In this document: positions 1 through 7,089 of the stretch, in pieces
Layout of the letters: every line of letters starts with the position of its first letter
How positions within the stretch are numbered: the first letter of the stretch is position 1
Origin: Smittium culicis
Lineage: Eukaryota > Kickxellomycota > Harpellomycetes > Harpellales > Legeriomycetaceae
NCBI GenBank assembly: GCA_001970855.1
Contig: LSSN01004167.1
Span: 1-10,598 of the forward strand
Length of the DNA: 10,598 nucleotides
Direction: 5' to 3'
Translations under genes and position numbers: made by a program
Notes under the pieces: generated by a model
Database searches by the model: none
Told to the model about the DNA's origin: nothing
The model's input: only the letters and a program-made list of their open reading frames with translations

Positions 1-2
1 TG

Positions 3-488
3 AAGCTGGGCCTTCAGGACATTGGGAAAATGCGTATGGGCACATTCCGGACTGCCCAGCGCCTGTCGAACATGAAAACCGTCGACCAAAAGTTCAAAAA
101 TTTTTGCCCCTGCTGCAACTTGTGTGTGCCTGAGACGGTCGACCACATACTTCTGAGCTGCAGCCGGTGGCGAAATCACCGATCATCGACGATCGGCCGG
201 TTCATACCGACGCCGATCCGCTCTGACGAAAAAAATTTACTTTCGAATTTCAACGAAGCCCGGTTGGGGCTAGTTGGAAAACTCTTTGGGGGGGAGTCTA
301 AACAATCTTTAAGCCAGCTTCGAGCTGGCACCGCCGATCAAAATTTTGAGCTGGAAACAGCCAAATTTTTGAATGGCATCCGCGTGCCCAGAACACTTAT
401 ACTGCAAAGTATAAATGATTCACCAGCCCCCTTGAACCAATGCCCAGTGGGTATGGAGCTGCTAGAGCGGTGGAGGGGGGTTGGTTGA
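3..488 (+). CDS. C-terminal end of a non-LTR retrotransposon reverse-transcriptase polyprotein (5' end outside the window)
   Basis: This is the last ~161 codons of a longer ORF: the frame is open from the left edge, so the first visible ATG (position 30) is probably internal. Counting from that Met, a zinc-knuckle of the type found after the reverse transcriptase of LINE-like elements is visible: CPCC at residues 26-29, then HILLSC with His39 and Cys44 (C-x2-C ... H-x4-C), followed by the typical SRWRNHR. The upstream RMGTFRTAQRL segment also fits the region just before this knuckle. Such proteins copy element RNA into DNA by target-primed reverse transcription, and the knuckle is thought to bind nucleic acid. 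There is no stop or frameshift in the visible part, so it looks recent or intact here. GC-rich codons contrast sharply with the AT-rich neighbours, as expected for an inserted mobile element. The element clade cannot be told without the catalytic domain. Confidence 0.8.
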   Translation, partial: KLGLQDIGKMRMGTFRTAQRLSNMKTVDQKFKNFCPCCNLCVPETVDHILLSCSRWRNHRSSTIGRFIPTPIRSDEKNLLSNFNEARLGLVGKLFGGESKQSLSQLRAGTADQNFELETAKFLNGIRVPRTLILQSINDSPAPLNQCPVGMELLERWRGVG

Positions 489-566
489 AAAAAAAATTTT
501 TTATAATATTTTTTTAACTTTTTAAATATTTTTTGATAGTGTTTAGTATACTTTTAAATTATGTTT

Positions 567-594
567 AATAAACTCTCTGAGAATAAAAAAAAAA
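567..594 (+). terminator. Polyadenylation signal and A-tail of the retrotransposon
   Basis: AATAAA at 567-572 and a second overlapping copy at 582-587 precede ten consecutive A at 585-594. In a LINE this marks the 3' end of the copied RNA. A-runs are common in this AT-rich DNA, so the reading rests mainly on the position just after the ORF. Confidence 0.5.
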
Positions 595-793
595 TCGGCT
601 AATTTAGAGTTTATAAAATGAAACAAAAAAATCAAGTAGCCCAACAATTACAAAAATTGAATTCTTTATGTTTTCGAAATTTCATTATAAAATGAGTTTT
701 TATGAAATCAAATTTTTTCTTATTATTTTCTTTGAAATTCAATCTACCAAAATCCACCAAATATAGTGTTTAAATGAACTTTTTATTTAGATT

Positions 794-850
794 TTTCTAT
801 AAATTTATATCTTAAAATATAAAAAAAGTCTAATTATAAATTTATAGAAA
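794..850. repeat. Perfect 16-bp inverted repeat with a 25-nt spacer
   Basis: Arm 794-809 reads TTTCTATAAATTTATA and arm 835-850 is its exact reverse complement. Imperfect pairing (a TATTT block) continues outward to roughly 784 and 859. The spacer is 810-834. It could form a stem-loop or be a relic of a small inverted-repeat element. The arms are AT-rich, so some chance pairing is expected, but 16 perfect pairs at this spacing stands out. Confidence 0.6.
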
Positions 851-2335
851 CCTGAAATACAGAAAAAAATTATATTTTAAAAAAATTTTACATGTAGAAT
901 AATTGACTGATTGATCGATTTATAATTACATTAGAATCATAAAAATTCCATTAATATATTTCAAGGTATTTTTCGCACTTGTCAAGATTTATTTATATAG
1001 ATATTAAGGTCAGAACAAATTTTACAGATTTAAATTGCCTATATAGTATAATAATAAATTATATTTACAGCAGTTATGAGAATTAAGACTATTTATAGCC
1101 ATTTGATAATTAATTTAAAAAAAAACTATTAAAGAAACTCTATTGATTTAAATAATAGATGAGCTCCTGATTTTTCTGTATTTAAAATAAGCGATTAGTC
1201 TAACTTTAGCTCGAGATATCTCTGTTGAGTCAATTTATTTTTTAATTTTTTCATTACCACATTGTGAAATGTGTTGTTAAAAACCCTAGCTCAAAAATTT
1301 AAACAAATTAATGTATTAGTAGCTGTACAGTGATATAGAATATAGTTAATATTCACTATTTAAATAGCATGTGAGTTGAAAATAGCACAAAAAATTTCTG
1401 TATAAAAAACAAAAAAACAAAAAAATTTTACCGTACTATCGAATATCGATTTTATTAATGATTTAATAGAAATATTCATAAATAAATTCAAATAACGTAT
1501 ACTATAATAATCAACACTGAAAAAAATTTTTTACAATATAGTTTTTGTTATTCGGGCGATTAAAGATAGTAAAACTAGGCAATATAATTAATTTGAAAAA
1601 ATTTCACTTATATCAATAAGGTAGGTATACAGAAAAATTGATAAGCCACATAAATACTTAATTTTTCCGACTCTAGATATACGTATTTATCTGAATCAAT
1701 AATTTTAAATTATATTTCCAAATTAATTTATTGTAATTTTAAGTTTATTAAAAGAGCTTGCACATTCCTTAGATACTGTCATTTAACTCTATTTTAAATT
1801 CAATACTATCATTATGCAAATTTTCTCAACCTTTAAACATCATTCAGTCAAAATTGATAGGCTGATCTTGAACTATTATTAAGAGATAAAAGTTATTAAT
1901 TCAAATTTTAATTCATGATAAATAGAATTATTTAAAATGTATAGGAATTAATTTTTAATGATTTTTTCGGGTAGTTATTTTAATATCTAATTATATTTTA
2001 TTTAATTGTGGTATACTAAGTACTTAATCTATTTAAAAGAAAAAAAAATTTTATCGACATAGGATATTATATCCCTAATTTTTCATTATGCAATAAAATC
2101 ACTTTCAATAGCACTACATAATTTGTCAAAAACAGTAATGATTAAATCACGAATAATTTTAGTTATAAACACTTTATTATTGGTATTTATTAAATTATTT
2201 TTATCAGCGAACGTAATTTTATTAATTGAACTGCTCTATAAAATCAATTAAAACAAGACTCGTGCATTTATACTAATATTAATGTTGTTTGGATATGTCA
2301 TTATTGGTTACTCTTACCCCTTGAATTTTCTGTTG

Positions 2336-2359
2336 GGGATTTTTCCCTTTGAAAATCCC
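2336..2359. repeat. Hairpin with 8-bp stem GGGATTTT/AAAATCCC
   Basis: Arms 2336-2343 and 2352-2359 are exact reverse complements separated by the 8-nt loop TCCCTTTG. It sits in a locally GC-richer spot. No T-run or gene end suggests a specific role. Confidence 0.4.
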
Positions 2360-2831
2360 TATAAAATAACGAATAATTAGCATTTAATTTTTCTATTAAT
2401 GATTGCCCTTGGCATCTATTAATGTTAATACTTATTATCTTTGTTTAAGTTGTGTTTTGAAGTTTTACATAAACAAATAAATAGCCTAATTTCCTCATAG
2501 TTTTTTATACATTATCTGACAAAAACCGCCATCCTTATTAATAAATAAACTTTAATAAACGTCCCGCGGCACTTATCCTCAAAATAATAACAGGCTAGCC
2601 AAAAATAGATATTTTCGGTATGTATAGCTTTTTATCCGATATAAATTAGATACATGACTTTTATGCTACCAATTTCGAATGTTCACTCGTTGGTCTAATC
2701 TCGATTACTGATATTTATACTCACTAATGGAATAGTTTGGCGAAATCAATAAAGATTACCCCTGCTCATTTATTACATAACTCCAATATACACTATTTAT
2801 TATACTCTTCAAATATTATTTTATTTTTTTC

Positions 2832-2854
2832 GAGTTTCATTTACCATGAAACTC
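2832..2854. repeat. Perfect 9-bp hairpin GAGTTTCAT/ATGAAACTC
   Basis: Arms 2832-2840 and 2846-2854 pair exactly around the 5-nt loop TTACC. It lies in an otherwise AT-rich noncoding stretch, flanked by T-runs on both sides. Function unknown. Confidence 0.5.
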
Positions 2855-2927
2855 ATTTTTTCTATCATATTCTGATAAATATCTTTTTTTTTGTGAATAT
2901 AATCAAATCGCCCACTTTTTTGTGAAA

Positions 2928-3145
2928 ATATCAAGAATAATAAGAGAAGGAATAAGACAGAAGCTATAAAATAAAGGTAAGATAGGAATAAACCAAGTCT
3001 TACTTTTTCAGGCAAGAGAATGTAATATTTATTTAAAATAAGATTAAAATTAAGACTTAAAGCTAAAACTAAGGCTAGAAAACAGAAGACAATTTTTTTC
3101 AGATGAAGAGATCAAAAAACTAGGGAAAGCTGGAACTATTTATGT
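2928..3145. other. Purine-biased tract with a short open frame
   Basis: For about 200 nt the plus strand is strongly enriched in A and G, with recurring AAG/AAA/GCT-type words, unlike the evenly mixed AT of the flanks. Within it, 3054-3173 is stop-free for 39 codons on the plus strand, ending in protein-like wording (SDEEIKKLGKAGTIYVLL). The minus strand gives a 64-codon frame (2821-3015) with one long hydrophobic run, which is the expected by-product of reading a pyrimidine-rich strand. I do not call a gene; a decayed exon or low-complexity tract are both possible. Confidence 0.35.
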
Positions 3146-3213
3146 GCTATTAGTCGGTGCAAAACACATGTAAAACATAGGAATGGTTAAGGCTATAATA
3201 AATATTATAATAT

Positions 3214-3450
3214 GGAATAAATGCTAACAAGGAAAAATCCGCATTAACAGCATTGGGTATTTTTGTATGAATAATTTTTTATTTTTCTGGTTGGAATAAA
3301 TTTGCAGGGGTAGCTATATCTTACTTGTCTGTATCACTAGATATTTTATTGGCTGGAAAAATCCACAGCAAAAGCGTTGGGAGTTTTTTTGTATGAATAA
3401 TTGTTTATGTTATATGCTGGAATAAATACACTACAAAGGCCGAGGAAAAA
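3214..3450. repeat. Degenerate direct-repeat cluster with a 124-nt offset
   Basis: Two ~72-nt copies at 3231-3301 and 3355-3427 both begin GGAAAAATCC, share GTATGAATAATT in the middle and end GGAATAAAT; by eye they are about 80% alike. A further GGAATAAAT at 3214-3222 and a GGAAAAA at 3444 suggest partial flanking units. The offset of 124 nt is not a multiple of three, so this is not an in-frame protein repeat, although on the minus strand both copies can be read as similar peptides (PNAVNADFS and PNAFAVDFS). It is probably a noncoding or decayed repeat. Confidence 0.55.
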
Positions 3451-4200
3451 CAACTCAATCAAGACAGAAAAATTATCTGAATAAATATTTTTACAAAAAT
3501 ATCTTTTAAATTCCTTTATTTTTGTTCTATTCATTTCAACTTTTTTTTTTGATAATGCCCTTTAATTTATTAGGCTAGCATCTCTTTTAATTCGGTTTGA
3601 ATTATCATTTTCACTTTCATTTAAACTATAAATCTGTTACTAATTAAATGAATACTTACTTTGATACTATAACTCTGAACAATCAAACAACAAGCAAATT
3701 TTTACCAAAAATTGTGCAAAAAATTAAAATCGGAGAAAATTATTAATTTTACCCAGTTATTATACATTCATAATTGAGAATATTTTTTTTAAAAGCGAAA
3801 AAAAAAATAAAAAATAAAAAAACTGATGTGTCGCTGTGTTCAAATATTGTAAAGTAAACATAAGCATGATTAAATAGCTTGGGTAAGCTCAACCTATTAA
3901 ATTATGATAAATTATTTATATAGAATTTTTCTGATGAAATAGCCAATGATCGACTAATATATAAATCGAAATGTTATTATGTGTACTATTAGCGACTTGA
4001 TTTGATCAATTCCTAAAATATTTTTATGGAAAATGATACTATAATACCAAATGTTTAAGCCAATCAGTGAATTTTAGCTTTATTTTAAGCCAGTAATGTT
4101 TAAGCGCAAGTATGGAAGTATGCTTATATTAGTTAATTATACATTAGATTAATATCTTTTCTGTTTGCAATAAAGTAAAACCGTTAATATCTAATTCGCT
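3451..4200. other. AT-rich stretch upstream of the WDR33-like gene
   Basis: No gene recognised. It contains A- and T-runs (for example 3781-3825) and two nearby copies of AATGTTTAAGC-like sequence near 4048 and 4096. The promoter of the downstream gene must lie in or just after this stretch, but TATA-like words are so frequent in this DNA that none can be singled out. Confidence 0.5.
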
Positions 4201-4206
4201 TTTTTC

Positions 4207-4259
4207 ATGAATAATATTGTAGTTGGGTTTACATTCATATGAGTAAAATAGATATATGA
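4207..4259 (+). promoter_or_regulatory. Two upstream ORFs chained by ATGA overlaps before the main start codon
   Basis: uORF1 (4207-4242, 11 codons plus TGA) ends in a TGA that overlaps the ATG of uORF2 (4239-4259, six codons plus TGA). The TGA of uORF2 in turn overlaps the main ATG at 4256, so both junctions have the form ATGA. If the mRNA starts upstream of 4207, ribosomes would meet these first, and such overlaps can permit termination-reinitiation. The transcription start is unknown, so a regulatory role is inferred. Confidence 0.35.
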
Positions 4260-6969
4260 ATCAATCAAACTTTGAAGGCGGAACCGCTGCATTGCGAGGA
4301 AAAAATGAAAACAGGTAAATCGTTATTATTTATTTATTTATTTATTTAGAATATATCCTATTAGGCTAGAATATAAACATCAAACTTACATATTATTTTC
4401 AGAGATCAGTTCGATCAGAATAATGATGATGGATTCGATGGGAAAAGAATGAGAAAACATCTGCAGCGTAGAACTGTGGATTATTACGGCTCTATTGTTA
4501 GGGGAATCGAGGTATTTATCAAAAATTGTTTTAATTGGGATTTAATATTTATTTTATAGCTTTTTTATTTATGCTGGTTCTATATTTTTTATTATTATTA
4601 GTCCCGAAATTCTTACATTGATGTGCAAAATCGATTTATGAAGCCCGATCCCAGTTATATAATCGATGTAAAAAATTACTCTAATTTCAAATTTTTCTCT
4701 ATAAAGAAAACAAAATACCTATGAAAATTTTTAAAGCGACACGAAACCGAGTTATATTGTTTTATTCAATATTAATTATTTAGCTAGAGGTCCCCATCTT
4801 CAACAAAAGTAAAGGAATTTATGGAGTCACTACACGATTTGTTCAGCAAGCCCAAAACAAAATTCGCTGTCCTGTGAATGTAGTTAGAGTAAGTCTTTTA
4901 TCTCATACAAGTACGAAATTTGCTTTAATCATATCATGCTTTTATTTTAGTGGACCCCCGATGGTAGACGCATATTAACAGGTTCTTCTAGTGGAGAATT
5001 TACTTTATGGAATGGCTTAACTTTTAACTTTGAAACTATTATGCAAGCTCATGATACTGCGATAAGAGGAATGGAATGGAGCCACGATTCTCAATGGTTA
5101 GTCAGCGGAGATCAGGGTGGCGTGATCAAATACTGGCAGCCTAATATGAACAATGTAAAAATAATTCAAGCTCATAAAGAAGCTATTAGAGACATTAGGT
5201 ATTTATATCATATTTTATGAAAAAATCAAAATTACTTCTCGAAAAAGCGAATAGCATATCTAAAATTTTAATAATATTTGTTTAGTTTTAGTCCCTCTGA
5301 TTTGAAGTTTGTTACCGCATCCGATGATAGCACAATAAAAATTTGGGATTTTAATGAAGGCTTGGAGGAAGTAGCCCTTAAAGGTATAATTATTATATAA
5401 GCTTATGTTTTTTTCGACTTGAATTTTATTTTAATTTAATTTTTTGACTTCTTTTCTCTTAGGTCATGGATGGGATGTAAAATGCGTTGATTGGCATCAT
5501 CGATTAGGCCTTATTGCTTCAGGCTCCAAAGATAATTTAGTTAAGCTTTGGGATCCAAGAACCAGGCAATGCTTAAATACACTACATGGCCATAACAATA
5601 CAATACTGGGCCTTGAATGGAATAAAAATGGTTGGTGGCTACTATCTGGTTCCCGAGACTCAAATATTCAAATTTTTGATATAAGGAAAATGGATCATTT
5701 ACGTTCATTTAGAGGAATACCTAAAGAAGTTACATGTACTCGCACAGTTATTCTTATTGTCTATCTTTTTATTTTTTTTTTACCATATACTAATTTTTTT
5801 TTACTTTATAATTAGCGGTTGCATGGCACCCTGTTCACGAAAATATTTTTGCTTCAGGTGGGTCTGAAGGCTCGTTGATGATGTGGGATGTGTCAGCAAA
5901 AGACTACGTTCATTTAATCCCGACAGCTCATGAATCTTATGTATGGTCAATCGACTGGCACCCCATTGGCCACTTACTTGCTTCAGGAAGCAATGACCAT
6001 ACAACTCGTTTTTGGGCTAGATCAAGACCAGGCGATTGTCTAGAAAAAACTGAGCTTGGAGTTAAACCACCATTACCACCAGGTGCAATTAATGCATCTT
6101 CGCTCCTACATTCATCCTCGTCATCAAAAACTATGCAAGGTCATTGTGGAAATTCAGATCAGGATATGAGCCAAAGCTCTTCATTGCTAAGAATTTCGGA
6201 GCATGATATGAAAAAAGATACGGGTTTAAGCAAGGATTCGCTATTACATAATGTACTTCCTGGAATATCATCAGGAACTGCAAATGATAGTTCACATAAA
6301 CTTCATTCGTTACCACATGCTAATCTGCCCTTGGGTGTAAATTTAGACAACAGGCCATTCAATATAAATAATAACAGTAATTCCCAAGATCAAGCTCTTC
6401 TCCCTGGGCTTGGCAATCCTATTTTATCAACTCAAAAGAGTGACAATATATCTTCCGCAAACATAATCCCAGATCGTAATATGCTACATCCGCCTCACCT
6501 AAGTCATATGCCTCCGATGCCACCACCTCCTCCAATTCATCCTCATCATCTTCCGATTTTTAGACCTCAAAACAACGGAAACTTTTTGGAAAATCACATT
6601 GATACCCCTCCTGGATCTATAGGCAACAACCTAAATAATCATAATGGAAATATCAAACCTTTAAATTTGCCAGGCCAAGGTAATTTCCAAGGATTGAACA
6701 GGAATATACCCCCAAATTTTCCACCAAATAACACTACGATTAACCCAAATTTTAATTCTCAAAATACGAATCACAACCAATTCCGCCCTCCGTTCAATCA
6801 AAATGGGAACAAAGCGCCACATATAATCAACCCTAACTTTGGTAACAATGATTCTAGCAATCAAAATTCAAATTTTGGATTTAATGGAAGAAACAACAAT
6901 GAACCCTTCGTCAATAATTATAATAATAGAGGAAGGCCAAGAGGACAAAAACCTCGAAATCCTTATTGA
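4256..6969 (+). CDS. Pfs2/FY/WDR33-type WD40 subunit of the mRNA cleavage and polyadenylation factor (8 exons)
   Basis: Exons by splice sites and family match: 4256-4314, 4403-4511, 4602-4667, 4784-4888, 4951-5198, 5286-5383, 5463-5735, 5816-6969, giving 703 aa. The start is the first ATG after an in-frame TAA at 4244. The N-terminal segment [21 protein letters not shown] (about residues 30-53) is a family hallmark. Seven WD blades end at W133, W175, W216, W258, F300 (FDIR), W343 and W386, with typical phrases [39 protein letters not shown] and [10 protein letters not shown]. In the nucleus this family scaffolds the polyadenylation factor with CPSF30/Yth1 and CPSF160/Cft1 counterparts and helps read AAUAAA. 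Residues 394-703 are a low-complexity Ser/Pro/His then Asn-rich tail with PPLPP (404-408), a Pro run near 552-559 and a basic [10 protein letters not shown] end; animals have a collagen-like tail instead. Oddity: the GH expected before blade 6 reads GI (residues 313-314). Orthology is confident; each exon edge slightly less so. Confidence 0.93.
4315..4402 (+). other. Intron 1 of the WDR33-like gene, with a (TTTA)n microsatellite
   Basis: Donor AG|GTAAAT and acceptor TTTTCAG. The junction is phase 2 and rebuilds an Arg codon (AG|A), joining GKNEN to RDQFDQ. A TTTA tetranucleotide run of about five units lies at 4327-4348. Confidence 0.8.
4512..4601 (+). other. Intron 2 of the WDR33-like gene
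   Basis: Donor GAG|GTATTT, acceptor TTATTAG; 90 nt, phase 0. It joins VRGIE to SRNSY, in the less conserved linker before the propeller, so the exact edge is less certain than for the others. Confidence 0.75.
4668..4783 (+). other. Intron 3 of the WDR33-like gene
   Basis: Donor GAT|GTAAAA, acceptor TTATTTAG; 116 nt, phase 0, the longest intron. It joins PSYIID to LEVPIFN. A TATTAAT sequence shortly before the acceptor could be the branch site. Confidence 0.75.
4889..4950 (+). other. Intron 4 of the WDR33-like gene
   Basis: Consensus donor AGA|GTAAGT and acceptor TTATTTTAG; 62 nt, phase 0, the shortest intron. It joins CPVNVVR to WTPDGRR, a phrase conserved across the family, so both edges are well fixed. 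Confidence 0.9.
5199..5285 (+). other. Intron 5 of the WDR33-like gene, with tandem acceptors 6 nt apart
   Basis: Donor AG|GTATTT, phase 2. The acceptor reads TTTAG then TTTTAG: AG at 5284-5285 gives RDISFSPSD, which fits the family's FSP strand, while AG at 5290-5291 would remove two residues in frame. The proximal site is preferred. Confidence 0.8.
5384..5462 (+). other. Intron 6 of the WDR33-like gene
   Basis: Donor AAAG|GTATAA, acceptor TTCTCTTAG; 79 nt, phase 1, rebuilding the Gly of the conserved KGHGWDVK phrase. A pyrimidine-rich run precedes the acceptor. Confidence 0.88.
5736..5815 (+). other. Intron 7 of the WDR33-like gene, with TACTAAT branch-site-like sequence
   Basis: Donor ACAT|GTACTC and acceptor ATAATTAG; 80 nt, phase 1, rebuilding Ser in KEVTSVAWHP, a conserved phrase. 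TACTAAT at 5788-5794 lies 21 nt before the exon and resembles the fungal TACTAAC branch site. The reading frame stays open through the intron and stops exactly at the acceptor TAG, so retention would truncate the protein. Confidence 0.88.
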
Positions 6970-6994
6970 TTGATAGTAAATAATGTAAAGTAAT

Positions 6995-7000
6995 AATAAA
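6995..7000 (+). terminator. AATAAA polyadenylation signal of the WDR33-like gene
   Basis: A canonical AATAAA begins 26 nt after the TGA stop, followed by a T-rich stretch (7014-7036). A second AATAAA at 7082-7087 is a possible alternative. In AT-rich DNA such hexamers arise often, so position is the main support. Confidence 0.5.
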
Positions 7001-7089
7001 CACTCTTAACCTAGTTTTTTCTCTTCATTTTTTTTTTACGTTTACGACTCTTATTTTTCTTAATTTACTAGGAAATCTGAAAATAAATA

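Larger units (their letters stand above)
1..594 (+). mobile_element. 3' end of a LINE-like (non-LTR) retrotransposon
   Basis: The element comprises the RT C-terminus, a ~96-nt AT-rich 3' UTR after the TGA at 486-488, an AATAAA at 567-572 and a run of ten A at 585-594. A poly(A) signal followed 12 nt later by an A-tract is what a reverse-transcribed, polyadenylated LINE transcript leaves at its 3' junction. GC content falls abruptly right after the ORF. The 3' boundary at about 594 is inferred; the target-site duplication cannot be checked because the 5' end is outside the window. Confidence 0.65.
595..2830. other. AT-rich intergenic stretch without a recognisable gene
   Basis: All frames on both strands are broken by frequent stops and no conserved protein wording appears. 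A few slightly GC-richer spots exist (about 2282-2360 and 2560-2600), the former with a 33-codon ATG ORF (2282-2383) of hydrophobic composition that I cannot assign. No tRNA A/B boxes, rRNA or snRNA sequence was recognised. It contains the inverted repeat at 794-850 and the hairpin at 2336-2359. Confidence 0.6.

Noticed and set aside
2282..2383. 33-codon hydrophobic ORF
   Set aside because: Too short, without homology or context, and it overlaps the GGGATTTT hairpin; noted only within the intergenic entry.
2737..2925. 62-codon plus-strand open frame
   Set aside because: It begins at TTG rather than ATG, is very rich in Ile/Phe/His/Tyr, overlaps the opposite-strand frame and hairpin, and has no recognisable family wording.
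2821..3015. 64-codon minus-strand frame resembling a one-helix membrane protein
   Set aside because: The hydrophobic run is what a pyrimidine-rich strand encodes by default; there is no independent support for a gene.
3346..3534. 62-codon minus-strand frame
   Set aside because: It lies over the degenerate repeat cluster, and its peptide repeat is out of frame between copies, so a functional protein is unlikely.
4326..4348. (TTTA)n run as a regulatory element
   Set aside because: A short microsatellite inside intron 1; nothing ties it to regulation.
5801..6004. 67-codon minus-strand frame
   Set aside because: It is antisense to the conserved WD-repeat exon 8 and is a shadow of it.
6131..6316. 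61-codon minus-strand frame
   Set aside because: It is antisense to the low-complexity tail of the WDR33-like gene.
6661..6864. 67-codon minus-strand frame
   Set aside because: It is antisense to the Asn-rich tail; AAT/AAC codons read backwards as ATT/GTT, giving an Ile/Val-rich artefact.
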